Source of the DNA: a bacterium
GTDB taxonomy: Bacteria; JAMCPX01
Length of the DNA: 34,037 nt
Assembly (NCBI GenBank): GCA_021789095.1
Contig: JAJYJX010000002.1
Span: forward strand, 1 to 34,037
Direction: 5' to 3'
Every line of letters starts with the position of its first letter. The first letter of the stretch is position 1. The translations under genes and the position numbers were made by a program. Below, piece by piece: positions 1 to 8,276 of this stretch. The notes under the pieces are model-generated. The model did no database searches and had not been told where the DNA came from. It saw only the letters and a program-made list of their open reading frames with translations.

Positions 1-2
1 AA

Positions 3-377
3 ATTTACCGGAAAGCAGGTGGATTAAATACGGATTACTTTATGTTTGGCGAAGATATGGAATGGTGCTACAGGATAAGACGGGCTGGTTACAAAATCCT
101 TTATACCTCCTCATCACAAGTTATGCATCACTTCAATAAGAGTGGTTCTTCTGGTTCTGCACGACGGTATGAGTTGATGTACAAAAATTATTATTCATTC
201 TGTGATACCTATCTTGGCAAAACCAGAACGGCTATTATAAGGCTGCTGAATATCATAGGTCTGCTGCTCAGATACATAAGCTATAAAGCAGGATTGATTA
301 AAACAGATGACCCGTTCCTGTCCTACTGGTTTTCAAATTTCAAGCAGGCTTTATTGGCGCAGTTTAAGCATTCATAG
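3..377 (+). CDS. Glycosyltransferase family 2, C-terminal part (5' end outside window)
   Basis: The reading frame is open from the left edge (first full codon at position 3), so the true start lies outside the window; the first ATG at 42 is internal. The visible 124 residues contain FMFGEDMEWCYRIRRAGYK, the conserved acidic/aromatic motif that closes the catalytic GT-A domain of GT2 rhamnosyl/glucosyl-transferases (the family's 'ED' catalytic-base region followed by a C-R-x-G pattern). The C-terminal 80 residues are basic and partly hydrophobic, as in membrane-associated members of this family. The enzyme would move a sugar from a nucleotide-sugar donor onto a growing glycan at the cytoplasmic face of the membrane. 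The following SAM methyltransferase (starting about 80 bases later) fits a polysaccharide or O-antigen cluster extending to the left. The acceptor and donor cannot be read from this fragment. Confidence 0.85.
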   Translation: MYRKAGGLNTDYFMFGEDMEWCYRIRRAGYKILYTSSSQVMHHFNKSGSSGSARRYELMYKNYYSFCDTYLGKTRTAIIRLLNIIGLLLRYISYKAGLIKTDDPFLSYWFSNFKQALLAQFKHS

Positions 378-459
378 ATATATTCCACCGCATTTTACTG
401 AATAGATAATATCAATGTATTTGACATTGTACGCTTATTCTAATAGCCATTATTTCATT

Positions 460-1521
460 ATGGAACTGCCACCAAAACTGGAAACTATCGAGCAGTGCCC
501 TCTCTGCGGTTCAAAAGAAAAGCGTTTTATCCTCACGAATACAGACAGAATGCATGGCATACCCGGTGAATTTGGGTTAAATCAATGTTTGAAATGCTCG
601 GTTTTCTATATCTCGCCAAGGCCAACACTCAAAGACTTATCAAGTTATTATCCCGATGATTATCCTTCCCATCAGGAACGACAGGCATTACACGGTGTAT
701 CAATCCTCGCGAGGAAATTGTTTGAGTATCTGAGAAATACGGTATTGTATGAAATTTATCATTATAAAAATTATGAAAATAAAAGCAGAATCCGCCCTTC
801 CATAATTGCGAAACCCATTGCTTACTGCCTGGCCCCCTTATGGGAACGTGCACGGTTTAATCTGCCGGAGATACTTCCCTATTCAGAAAATATCAGGGCA
901 CTGGATATAGGCTGCGGGCCTGGATATTATATGCTTGCATTGCAAAAACTCGGTTATAAAACTCAGGGAATAGAACTCTCGGAAAACGCCGCAAGAATCG
1001 GCAGGGAAAAATTCAAGCTTGATATAAGCACAGGAACACTGCTTGAGTACAGGTTTCCTGACAATTATTTTCACGTTATCATCATGAACCATGCGCTCGA
1101 ACATATACACAATCCGGTGGATGTGCTCAGAGAGATAAAACGCATACTGCATCCTGATGGGATAACTATTATAAGAATGCCTAATATGAACAGTCTGGGA
1201 TATAAAATATTCAAGAAAGATTGGGGACCTCTTGAAACACCCAGGCATTTGATTCTTTATTCAAAGCAATCCCTTCTTGCATTATCCGGAATTATAGGGT
1301 TGCGCTTAAAAAGCTTTTCAACAAAAGCATCGAAAGATTTTATCCTGTGGTCAAAGGAATACGAAATTACTTCTGCTAAAGGCATGAATACATACGGAAG
1401 GACGAGCAATGTAAGTTTGTTTCAAAAGTTTTGCGTTGCTATATTGACAGTTTATGAAAAGATACTCGTAGCTTCAGGCAAGGACAGCGGCGAAGAACTG
1501 GTAGCGGTATTAACAAAATAA
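460..1521 (+). CDS. SAM-dependent class I methyltransferase with N-terminal zinc ribbon
   Basis: The 353-residue product starts with a zinc-ribbon-like pair of CxxC motifs (CPLCGS near residue 13, CLKC near residue 48). A Rossmann methyltransferase domain follows, with the SAM-binding motif LDIGCGPG (Asp149 to Gly155) and the post-motif HALEHIHNPVDVLREI / LHPDGITII, typical of Methyltransf_11/23. This CxxC plus methyltransferase architecture is common for enzymes acting on nucleotide sugars or lipid-linked glycans (the C-methyltransferase group), which agrees with the glycosyltransferase just upstream. An upstream ATG at 415 is also in frame, but the 15 extra residues are hydrophobic and non-conserved in character. 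Neither start has a good Shine-Dalgarno sequence, so the start is uncertain. The substrate is unknown. Confidence 0.85.
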   Translation: MELPPKLETIEQCPLCGSKEKRFILTNTDRMHGIPGEFGLNQCLKCSVFYISPRPTLKDLSSYYPDDYPSHQERQALHGVSILARKLFEYLRNTVLYEIYHYKNYENKSRIRPSIIAKPIAYCLAPLWERARFNLPEILPYSENIRALDIGCGPGYYMLALQKLGYKTQGIELSENAARIGREKFKLDISTGTLLEYRFPDNYFHVIIMNHALEHIHNPVDVLREIKRILHPDGITIIRMPNMNSLGYKIFKKDWGPLETPRHLILYSKQSLLALSGIIGLRLKSFSTKASKDFILWSKEYEITSAKGMNTYGRTSNVSLFQKFCVAILTVYEKILVASGKDSGEELVAVLTK

Positions 1522-1603
1522 CTTAAGATATTTCACCGATATGGAAGGATCATATTTTAAAAAATTGGCGCGATATTTATTGGAATAATGATAATAATTT
1601 GGA

Positions 1604-1948
1604 TTAAGTCTGAAAATTATTGTTCTGTAAAAAGCCAAATAGTTTATTTTTATCCGCTTCACTTATATCCTCAAATTTTATACCAAGAACAACATTAAAA
1701 TCGGTATGTTCTTCCACATTTGACCAGACAACCCTGCCTTTTACAATAACAGGGTCAATTTCCGCCGGAAGATTAAAAGAAAGATCAACAATCATGCCTT
1801 TGGCTATTAATGCGGGGGTTTCCACTCTTATGCCTTCCAAACTGATATCCCTTGTGAAATCAGAAAAGAAAACACCGCTTTTTTTACAATTCACTCTGAG
1901 TTTGGTTTTGACTCTCTTTTGTTTTCTTTGCTCTCTATAGAAACGCAT
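1604..1948 (-). CDS. PilZ domain protein (candidate c-di-GMP receptor)
   Basis: This 114-residue protein is essentially a single PilZ domain. The N-terminal c-di-GMP-binding RxxxR motif is visible as RKQKR (residues 8-12), and the second motif, D-x-S-x-x-G, as DISLEG about 30 residues later. The rest has the alternating pattern of a PilZ beta-barrel (VDLSFNLP, VKGRVVWSN, LGIKF), ending in an amphipathic helix. PilZ proteins bind cyclic di-GMP and pass the signal to motility, exopolysaccharide or transcription partners. The ATG at 1948 was chosen over one 21 bases upstream because AGGGAG sits 6 bases in front of it (complement of 1955-1960). The gene is transcribed away from the penicillin-acylase gene. 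A diguanylate cyclase is encoded about 24 kb to the right, so the c-di-GMP circuit has at least two members here. No partner can be named. Confidence 0.88.
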   Translation of the reverse strand: MRFYREQRKQKRVKTKLRVNCKKSGVFFSDFTRDISLEGIRVETPALIAKGMIVDLSFNLPAEIDPVIVKGRVVWSNVEEHTDFNVVLGIKFEDISEADKNKLFGFLQNNNFQT

Positions 1949-2092
1949 AAGTTGCTCCCTATATTGCACAGCAAAAAAACATTTGCAACAAGAAACGTGC
2001 CTGCAATAGTATGAAACGCCTGATTTAGATATGTCTTGCCTTACATTAAAACCTGAATTAGAAAAACATAGATCAATAGACGGAGGTGCTCA

Positions 2093-5089
2093 ATGAATTC
2101 TAAAAAACACGCATGGCAATTTGTTGCGGGGCTTACAATTCCGTTCATGATAATTTTATCACTGACTGCATGCTCAAAGAGCTCCAGTGGAAGCGCATCA
2201 ATCGGTCCAAACGATCCCTTTACAGGTCTTGGCGTAAATCAGACCATCCAGACGCCACAGGGTTCTCTTCAATACCCTGTTGAAATCATAAGGGACACCT
2301 ACGGCATTCCGCACATCTACGGAAGGACCATGACCGATGTTGCATTCGCGCAGGGCTATGCAGAGGCATCAGACAGGCTTTTTGAAATGGACATGTTCAG
2401 GCATATAGCTACAGGCACATTGACAGAGTACTTTGGGGCGGGACCCCGCAATTCGGTATTAACCGAAGACATACATTCAAAAATGATGGGCTTTTCAACC
2501 ATTGCCCAGATTGTATATGACCAGACCCCTGCTGACCTTCAAAACATACTTCAATCGTTCTGCAATGGAATAAATTTCTACCTGAGTCAGCTGTCACAGA
2601 AAGTACAGGCAGATCCAAAGGCAAAGGTCCTGCCTGCGGAGTATTCAACCGCGTTTATGGGGATAACCATTACTGACATAAAACCATTCACACCGCAGGA
2701 CATCATTGCATTCGGTAAGTTTGAATCTTACAGCCTTACCATGGAAAATGAAGGAACAAAGATCAATGCCACGGATTACTTCACCACAGCAGCCGCAACA
2801 TTCACATCCAGTTCATCCGACCCGGGACTGCGTCATTTTTCAGGCATTACGTACGATTTTGCGCGTTCAGAGCCTGCTGCAAAAGCGCCTGCTGTACCCC
2901 TGCCAAACCCGTTTTCTTATGCAACATCAACGACGTTCTCATTGTTGTCGTATAATACCTTTAACCCCATGGCTATCTCAGGTACACAGAACAACACCGC
3001 TTTACAGCCTTTGCAGATAAACCAGAAGTCCTTACAGGGTGCTGAAGCGTTTTATAAATCATTGCAAAGCGGTCCTTTTGGCTTTTTGCATAAAGGTCAC
3101 ACCTCAGGCAGGATCGGCAGCAACAACTGGACGATCCGTGCAAAACTCACAAAAGACGGCCATGCGATCCTTGCCAATGACACGCACCTGCCGCTTTACA
3201 ACCCTCCGATCTTCTATGAAGTCCATATCAATACAAAAGATATAGGAAACGGAAACATTAACACCATCGGCGTTGTATTCCCTATGGCACCCGGTGTAAT
3301 CATAGGACATAATGATTATATAGCATGGGGCGATACAGTGTTTCCTTCTGATGTTATTGACGTTTATCAGGAGACCGTTGTTCCGGGCAGTCCTGATTCG
3401 GTTATGTATAACGGCACTCCCTGCCGAATACAAACTGTGGCTGTACCCTTCACGTTCGGAGGCGCATTAAACGGAAACGTAGTAACAACCGATACCTATG
3501 ACATGTATTACGTTACAATTCCGGGCCACGGTACAATGCCCATAATACCCGGAAGTTACACTCCAGGTTCAACATCAGCCATAGCATTCACATGGACAGG
3601 CATGATACCATCGAATGAACTGCAGGCATTTTACGGCATTGATCAGGCACAAAACCTTGATGGTTTCATAGCAGCACAGGATCTTTTCAAGGTAGGTGCA
3701 CAGAACTTTGTTTATGCTGATATATACGGAAATATCTATTTAACAGACCAGAGTGCTATTCCACAAAGGGGCCCGGATGCATTCACTCATACAACAAACG
3801 CCCTGCCAAGCGGATTGCAATACAACGATTACGCGAATCCACCTTATCTTGTGCTGCCCGGCACAGATCCTAATGTTTACTGGATTGGTATGCTGCCGAC
3901 ATCCGCTTTGCCGTTCACGGAAAACCCTGCACAGAACTATATAGCAACGGCAAATCAGGACCCTGTTGGAGTAACGTACAACAACGAGCCGCTTGATAAT
4001 CCGTATTATCTCGGAGGGTTCTTTGATCCCGGTTTCAGGGCCCAGCAGATAGACAAGGATATAGAAGCAGGAGCGCCAAACATAGATCTTGCCTATGTCC
4101 AGAACAATATACAGGCTGATCATACGGATACGTATGCACTGCGGATACTGCCGTTTCTGCAAAAGGCATACGCTGATCTGCAAAGTTCTATCCTTGGCGG
4201 TTCACTCACTGCAACTGCGATGAATTATCTGAATGCATGGGCAACGAGCACCCATCCCTATGATACGCCTACAGGCCTGTCTCCCTCTGCAACACAGGAG
4301 GACATTAATAACAGCATTGCAACATCCATATTTGAGGCCTTCGTACAGAGGCTGTTTACCAATATCTTTTATGACAAGATACAGGCAATAGGACAGGACA
4401 GGGCGCTCGACGATGGTATCATCATCAATACATTGCTGACCGTGCTTGAGAACCCGACACAGACTGCAACATATTCACTTTCGGGAACACAGAGCACGCT
4501 CCTTGATGCGCTTGCGGGGACAGGACCCTATTCGTACACCGTAAGGAGCCTTGACGAGATCATGATAGACAGCCTTGCTGAAGGCATAAGCGATCTTACC
4601 GCACCACCCAACTCTCAGTACAGCACACCGACAAGCTTTGGAACATCCGACATGACACAATGGCAGTGGGGCAAGCTCCATACCCTGACCTTCTCCGATC
4701 TGCTGAACCTTGCGGCAAACGCTGATTTTTTCCCGCAATTTAATCTGCCAAACAACGGAACAGGCTATCCAAGGCCGGGTAGTATGTTTTCTGTAGATCC
4801 CGGGACATTCGGATTTGAGATGGGCAATGGCTCTGCGCCATTTTATACAAATTATACCTATGATTCCGGTCCTGCTATAAGGTTTTCTGTTGAGATGAAA
4901 CCAGGTGCAATAGTGGGATACAACGTCCTGCCCGGCGGGGAGTCAGGAATGGGGCCGGATCCTGCAAACCCGCCAAAGCATTACGGGGACCAGGTAAACC
5001 TTTGGATAAACAACCAGGTACACCCTCAGTGGTTCTATCCAAAGGACATCATAGCACATGCTGAATCAAGGACCATATTCCAGCCTTGA
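2093..5089 (+). CDS. Penicillin acylase family (Ntn-hydrolase) lipoprotein
   Basis: A 998-residue precursor of the penicillin amidase (S45) family. It begins with a lipoprotein signal peptide ending in the lipobox LTAC (Cys27), so export and lipid anchoring are predicted. The alpha-chain signature RDTYGIPHIYG...GYAEASDRLFEMDMFR lies at about residues 65-105. The autocatalytic site is GSNNW: cleavage after Gly342 would expose Ser343 as the N-terminal nucleophile of the beta chain. Asn621 in TANQDP is the likely oxyanion-hole Asn. The family hydrolyses amide bonds of acylated amines (beta-lactams, N-acyl-homoserine lactones, cyclic lipopeptides); the substrate here is unknown. The precursor is longer than the usual 750-850 residues, mainly in the beta chain. 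The start is well supported by GGAGG 6 bases upstream of ATG. It stands alone and is followed by palindromic repeats. Confidence 0.92.
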   Translation: MNSKKHAWQFVAGLTIPFMIILSLTACSKSSSGSASIGPNDPFTGLGVNQTIQTPQGSLQYPVEIIRDTYGIPHIYGRTMTDVAFAQGYAEASDRLFEMDMFRHIATGTLTEYFGAGPRNSVLTEDIHSKMMGFSTIAQIVYDQTPADLQNILQSFCNGINFYLSQLSQKVQADPKAKVLPAEYSTAFMGITITDIKPFTPQDIIAFGKFESYSLTMENEGTKINATDYFTTAAATFTSSSSDPGLRHFSGITYDFARSEPAAKAPAVPLPNPFSYATSTTFSLLSYNTFNPMAISGTQNNTALQPLQINQKSLQGAEAFYKSLQSGPFGFLHKGHTSGRIGSNNWTIRAKLTKDGHAILANDTHLPLYNPPIFYEVHINTKDIGNGNINTIGVVFPMAPGVIIGHNDYIAWGDTVFPSDVIDVYQETVVPGSPDSVMYNGTPCRIQTVAVPFTFGGALNGNVVTTDTYDMYYVTIPGHGTMPIIPGSYTPGSTSAIAFTWTGMIPSNELQAFYGIDQAQNLDGFIAAQDLFKVGAQNFVYADIYGNIYLTDQSAIPQRGPDAFTHTTNALPSGLQYNDYANPPYLVLPGTDPNVYWIGMLPTSALPFTENPAQNYIATANQDPVGVTYNNEPLDNPYYLGGFFDPGFRAQQIDKDIEAGAPNIDLAYVQNNIQADHTDTYALRILPFLQKAYADLQSSILGGSLTATAMNYLNAWATSTHPYDTPTGLSPSATQEDINNSIATSIFEAFVQRLFTNIFYDKIQAIGQDRALDDGIIINTLLTVLENPTQTATYSLSGTQSTLLDALAGTGPYSYTVRSLDEIMIDSLAEGISDLTAPPNSQYSTPTSFGTSDMTQWQWGKLHTLTFSDLLNLAANADFFPQFNLPNNGTGYPRPGSMFSVDPGTFGFEMGNGSAPFYTNYTYDSGPAIRFSVEMKPGAIVGYNVLPGGESGMGPDPANPPKHYGDQVNLWINNQVHPQWFYPKDIIAHAESRTIFQP

Positions 5090-5106
5090 CAAAAAAATGC
5101 ATTGTT

Positions 5107-5136
5107 AGTAGTGGCGGTTCATGAACCGCCACTACT
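5107..5136. repeat. 30-bp perfect palindrome downstream of the acylase gene
   Basis: The 15-base arm AGTAGTGGCGGTTCA is followed directly by its exact reverse complement. It starts 17 bases after the acylase stop codon, so it can form a stable hairpin in that mRNA, but no run of T follows. It may act as a 3' mRNA stabiliser or weak terminator, or be a mobile intergenic palindrome. Confidence 0.8.
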
Positions 5137-5140
5137 ACTG

Positions 5141-5165
5141 GATTCCCGCTTTCGCGGGAATGACA
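5141..5165. repeat. Dispersed intergenic repeat of the ATTCCCGC...GCGGGAAT type
   Basis: An 8-bp inverted repeat, ATTCCCGC (5142-5149) and GCGGGAAT (5154-5161), with a 4-base loop, followed by GACA. This is the core of a very common interspersed repeat whose complement translates as VIPAKAGIQ in many Gram-negative genomes. It is directly adjacent to the 30-bp palindrome. Confidence 0.75.
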
Positions 5166-5224
5166 GGAAGGGTTGATAATAACACCCCGAAGAGCCCATT
5201 TTTTAGATTAATCTCACGTATTAC

Positions 5225-5260
5225 TTGAATATTTAATTTTAATATGCAATATAGTAAAAT
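5225..5260 (+). promoter_or_regulatory. Candidate promoter for rpsB-tsf-pyrH-frr
   Basis: An AT-rich stretch lies in front of the structured rpsB leader. TTGAAT (5225-5230) and TATAGT (5250-5255) are separated by 19 bases; an alternative pair is TTTAAT (5232-5237) and TAAAAT (5255-5260) at 17 bases. Either would start transcription just before the leader structure. The exact boxes are uncertain. Confidence 0.4.
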
Positions 5261-5274
5261 CAAAATATAAAACA

Positions 5275-5334
5275 CACCTGCGTATTGGCACAAGGGTGCC
5301 CATGAGGGTCTTGGCGCCGAGCAGACCGCAGGTG
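5275..5334 (+). promoter_or_regulatory. Structured rpsB 5' leader, candidate S2 autoregulatory RNA
   Basis: A closing 8-bp perfect helix, CACCTGCG (5275-5282) with CGCAGGTG (5327-5334), encloses two hairpins. The first is GGCAC-AAGG-GTGCC (5287-5300). The second is GTCT/AGAC (5308-5311 with 5323-5326), whose loop holds GGCGCC. The whole forms a compact three-way junction ending 13 bases before the Shine-Dalgarno GGGAGG. In Escherichia coli, ribosomal protein S2 represses its own rpsB-tsf mRNA through a leader structure. By position and form this is a candidate for the same kind of control, but I cannot say whether it is homologous. Confidence 0.6.
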
Positions 5335-5357
5335 GAAGAAAAACCAGGGAGGACAAA

Positions 5358-6164
5358 ATGTTTGACGTAACGATGAAAGACCTGCTCGAAGCAGGCGTGC
5401 ATTTCGGTCACCAGACAAACAGATGGGACCCGAAGATGAAGCCGTACATTTTCGAAGCAAGAAACAAGATCTACATAATCGATCTGCAGAAAACGCTCGA
5501 GTCGCTGAGAATAGCCTACGAAATTGTTGCCAAAACCGTTGCCCAGGGCGGCAACATAATCTTTGTAGGGACTAAAAAACAGGCACAGGAATCTATCAAA
5601 GAAGAGGCGGAAAGAGCGGGCATGTTCTATGTGAATGTGCGCTGGCTTGGCGGCATGCTCACGAACTTTAAAACAATAAGGAGCAACCTGCTCAGGCTTG
5701 AGTCTATCGAGAAGATGCAGACAGACGGTACATTTGAAAAGCTGACAAAGAAAGAACAGATCCAGCTTACCAAGGAAAAGGACAAACTGGCCAAATATCT
5801 CGGCGGGGTAAGGAACATGAAAAAACTGCCTGACATGCTTTTTGTGGTCGATACAAACCATGAAATTATAGCTGTCAGGGAGGCAAATAAACTCGATTTA
5901 CCCATTGTAGGCATTGTAGACACAAACTGCAATCCCGAGCTTATCCGGTACCCGATTCCTGCAAATGACGATGCAATAAGGGCGATAAAGCTCCTGACAT
6001 CAAAGATAGCGGATGCATGCCTTGAAGGTGCAAAACTGAGAAGCGAGCAGATGCCCCAGGTTGAAGAGGTTAAAGAAGCACAGCCACAGGAACAGCCGGC
6101 AGAGACGGTTGTTGAAGAAGCCGTTGATGACAAGCAGCTCGATGTGCCAGATGAATTTGAATAA
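5358..6164 (+). CDS. rpsB: Small ribosomal subunit protein uS2
   Basis: A 268-residue S2 protein of the 30S subunit, which bridges the head and body of the subunit and is needed for S1 binding. The S2 signatures are plain: [27 protein letters not shown] at the N-terminus, the ...[13 protein letters not shown] segment near residue 95, and [12 protein letters not shown]...[15 protein letters not shown] around residues 155-190. The last 40 residues are a glutamate/glutamine-rich acidic tail that is variable in the family. GGGAGG lies 5 bases before ATG. It heads the conserved rpsB-tsf-pyrH-frr order and is preceded by a structured leader. An element made of diverged repeats (6247-6335) separates it from tsf. 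Confidence 0.98.
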   Translation: MFDVTMKDLLEAGVHFGHQTNRWDPKMKPYIFEARNKIYIIDLQKTLESLRIAYEIVAKTVAQGGNIIFVGTKKQAQESIKEEAERAGMFYVNVRWLGGMLTNFKTIRSNLLRLESIEKMQTDGTFEKLTKKEQIQLTKEKDKLAKYLGGVRNMKKLPDMLFVVDTNHEIIAVREANKLDLPIVGIVDTNCNPELIRYPIPANDDAIRAIKLLTSKIADACLEGAKLRSEQMPQVEEVKEAQPQEQPAETVVEEAVDDKQLDVPDEFE

Positions 6165-6246
6165 CAGAATTTGAATAATCGAATGTGAATACAAGAAATG
6201 AGAGGAAACAGGATTCAAACGGTTTGTATTGATAATCCTGCCTCGG

Positions 6247-6335
6247 TGTCATTCTGAGCGGCGCGCTGGCGCCAGGGAGAATCTACAGTTTTAGATTACT
6301 TCGCTTTCGCCTTAAGCGCATCCTTGGTAATGACA
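6247..6335. repeat. Degenerate interspersed repeat between rpsB and tsf
   Basis: The element begins TGTCATTCTGAGCG and ends GGTAATGACA, so the ends TGTCATT/AATGACA are inverted copies. An inner pair, GAATCTA and TAGATTAC, also faces inward. This matches the pattern of the 'GTCATTCTGAGC...GAATCT' palindromic repeat common in environmental bacterial genomes, here with a diverged right half. It adds an insertion inside the rpsB-tsf spacer. Confidence 0.6.
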
Positions 6336-6371
6336 TTTTATTATAAATAATAAGAAAAGGAGCAATACAAG

Positions 6372-6980
6372 ATGGCAGAAATAACAGCTGAAATGGTGAA
6401 AACACTGAGAGAAAAAACAGGCGCGGGTATCATGGAATGCAAAAGTGCCCTCAATGAAGCAAGCGGAGATTTTGACAAGGCTGTTGATATACTGAGGAAG
6501 AAAGGGATTGCCTCAGCGTCCAAAAAGATCGGCAGGACGGCTGTAGAAGGTGTTATCGAATCATACATCCATGCAGGCAGTAAAATAGGCGTGATGGTAG
6601 AAATAAACTGTGAAACAGATTTTGTTGCAAGAACACCGGATTTTAAAATATTTGCAAAAGACATCGCAATGCAGATTGCAGCGGCAAATCCCCTGTATAT
6701 AAACAGGGAATCAGTACCTTCTGATTTACTCCAGAAAGAAAAAGAGATCTATGCGGAACAATCAAAGGCATCGGGGAAACCGGCCGCTGTTATAGACAAG
6801 ATGGTGCAGGGAAAGCTTGAAAAATTCTATAAAGAGGTCTGCCTGCTGGAACAGAGTTACATAAGGGATCCGAACGTAATAATAGGCGATCTGCTTAAAT
6901 CTCTTATTGCGAAGATCGGGGAAAACATTGTCATAAGAAGGTTTACAAGGTATCAGGTCGGCGAAACGTCAAAATCATAA
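6372..6980 (+). CDS. tsf: Translation elongation factor Ts (short form)
   Basis: EF-Ts recycles EF-Tu by exchanging GDP for GTP. The 202-residue protein has the N-terminal UBA-like domain ([23 protein letters not shown], residues 5-27) and the EF-Tu-contacting TDFV motif (residues 82-85, in NCETDFVAR). It is clearly shorter than the ~283-residue E. coli form: it has one core subdomain and no coiled-coil insertion, like the ~200-residue forms known from Thermus and several other lineages. The C-terminal [22 protein letters not shown] segment is conserved. A Shine-Dalgarno AAGGAG lies 9 bases before ATG. pyrH follows after 6 bases. Confidence 0.97.
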   Translation: MAEITAEMVKTLREKTGAGIMECKSALNEASGDFDKAVDILRKKGIASASKKIGRTAVEGVIESYIHAGSKIGVMVEINCETDFVARTPDFKIFAKDIAMQIAAANPLYINRESVPSDLLQKEKEIYAEQSKASGKPAAVIDKMVQGKLEKFYKEVCLLEQSYIRDPNVIIGDLLKSLIAKIGENIVIRRFTRYQVGETSKS

Positions 6981-6986
6981 AAACGA

Positions 6987-7709
6987 ATGGCAGATATTAA
7001 ATATAAAAGGATACTGCTGAAGCTCAGCGGCGAGATACTGGGCGGAGAGAAAGGCACAGGACTTTCATCATCCACGCTGAAGGACATTGCACAGCAGATA
7101 AAAGAGATAACGGAGCTTGGTGTTGAGGTGGCCATGGTCATAGGCGGGGGTAATATCGTAAGGGGCGACAGTCTTTCCCGTGATCTCGGTATTGACAGGG
7201 CAACCGCTGATTACATGGGTATGCTGTCTACAACGATTAACGCAATAGCACTTCAGGACGTACTCGAACACCACAATGTACACACCAGGGTACAGAACGC
7301 AATAGAGATGCATGAGATCGCAGAGCCGTACATAAGGAGGAGGGCTATACGGCACCTTGAGAAAGGCAGGGTCGTAATATTTGCAGGGGGCACGGGTAAT
7401 CCCTACTTCACAACGGATACAGCAGCTGCATTGAGGGCCATAGAGATAAAAGCAGACATCCTCATGAAGGCAACAAAGGTGGATGGCGTTTATGATGCGG
7501 ATCCCAATATTGTAAAATCCGCCATAAAATTTGACCAGTTGAAGTACATTGACGTGCTGAAGCGCGGCCTGAAGGTGATGGATTCGACTGCCGTTTCGTT
7601 AAGCATGGACAACGATTTTCCTATAATTGTTTTTGACATAAATATAAAGGATAATATAAAGAAAATAGTCCTTGGCGAAAAGGTCGGAACACTCATTACT
7701 GGAAGGTAA
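6987..7709 (+). CDS. pyrH: UMP kinase
   Basis: Bacterial UMP kinase phosphorylates UMP to UDP in pyrimidine nucleotide synthesis and is a hexamer of the amino acid kinase fold. Its 240 residues match the family length. Key segments are RILLKLSGE (residues 6-14, phosphate-binding Lys), [16 protein letters not shown] (about 44-59), [19 protein letters not shown] (about 72-90), the UMP-binding [20 protein letters not shown] (about 131-150) and [13 protein letters not shown] (about 160-172). No Shine-Dalgarno is visible, and the ATG is only 6 bases after the tsf stop, so translational coupling is likely. It keeps the usual neighbours tsf and frr. Confidence 0.98.
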   Translation: MADIKYKRILLKLSGEILGGEKGTGLSSSTLKDIAQQIKEITELGVEVAMVIGGGNIVRGDSLSRDLGIDRATADYMGMLSTTINAIALQDVLEHHNVHTRVQNAIEMHEIAEPYIRRRAIRHLEKGRVVIFAGGTGNPYFTTDTAAALRAIEIKADILMKATKVDGVYDADPNIVKSAIKFDQLKYIDVLKRGLKVMDSTAVSLSMDNDFPIIVFDINIKDNIKKIVLGEKVGTLITGR

Positions 7710-7715
7710 AAACAG

Positions 7716-8273
7716 ATGAATGATACGATACTGCAAGCTACAAAAGAAAAGATGGAAAAGACCATTGCAGCATTCAGAAGCGAACTTTCAAAGCTAAGGA
7801 CGGGAAGGGCTTCCGTTTCAATACTTGATATTGTCAAAGTCGATTATTACGGGACACTCACACCGATCAACCAGATGGCTTCGGTATCAACGCCTGATCC
7901 AAAACAGATAATGATCCAGCCATGGGACCCTAAGGCAATAGGTGCCATTGAAAAGGCAATACTCGCATCGGATCTCGGGTTGACCCCCGTAAATGACGGA
8001 AAGATTATACGCATATCCATACCACCTTTAACAGAGGAAAGGCGTAAAGATCTTACCAGGCTTATAGGGAAAATGGCTGAAGAGGCAAGGGTGTCTATAA
8101 GGAATATAAGAAGGATATCAAACGACGACATAAAAAAACAGGAAAAGGCCAAACAGCTCAGCGAGGATGAGGCAAAAACACTGCAGAAAAAGGTACAGAC
8201 CGTTACAGATGATTATATAAAGAAAATAGATGAATTTACCGACAAGAAAAACAAGGAATTGATGGAGGTTTAA
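7716..8273 (+). CDS. frr: Ribosome recycling factor
   Basis: RRF, together with EF-G, splits the post-termination ribosome. The 185-residue length is standard. Typical segments are the opening helix (EKTIAAFRSELSKLRTGRAS), the hinge and domain II (LDIVKVDYYGTLTPINQMASVSTPDPKQIMIQPWD), and the C-terminal triple-helix region LTEERRKDLTRLIGKMAEEARVSIRNIRR. GGAAGG lies 9 bases upstream of ATG. The last codons, ATG GAG GTT TAA, double as a strong Shine-Dalgarno sequence (GGAGG) for the next, in-frame reading frame, which lacks a normal start codon. Confidence 0.98.
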   Translation: MNDTILQATKEKMEKTIAAFRSELSKLRTGRASVSILDIVKVDYYGTLTPINQMASVSTPDPKQIMIQPWDPKAIGAIEKAILASDLGLTPVNDGKIIRISIPPLTEERRKDLTRLIGKMAEEARVSIRNIRRISNDDIKKQEKAKQLSEDEAKTLQKKVQTVTDDYIKKIDEFTDKKNKELMEV

Positions 8274-8276
8274 ATA
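8264..8276 (+). promoter_or_regulatory. Shine-Dalgarno GGAGG placed 5 bases before an ATA codon
   Basis: GGAGG at 8264-8268 is followed by TTTAA and then ATA at 8274. The spacing is ideal for initiation, yet the codon is ATA, not ATG, GTG or TTG. No standard start codon occurs in the conserved N-terminal part of the following gene until TTG at 8367, which would remove 31 conserved residues. Confidence 0.6.

Noticed and set aside
5135-5356. Minus-strand short frame ending in VIPAKAGIQ
   Set aside because: This peptide is the usual false translation of the dispersed ATTCCCGC repeat.
5214-5861. Minus-strand open frame of 215 codons across the rpsB leader and 5' half
   Set aside because: It is antisense to the certain rpsB gene and its structured leader; it shows no ribosome-binding site and no domain.
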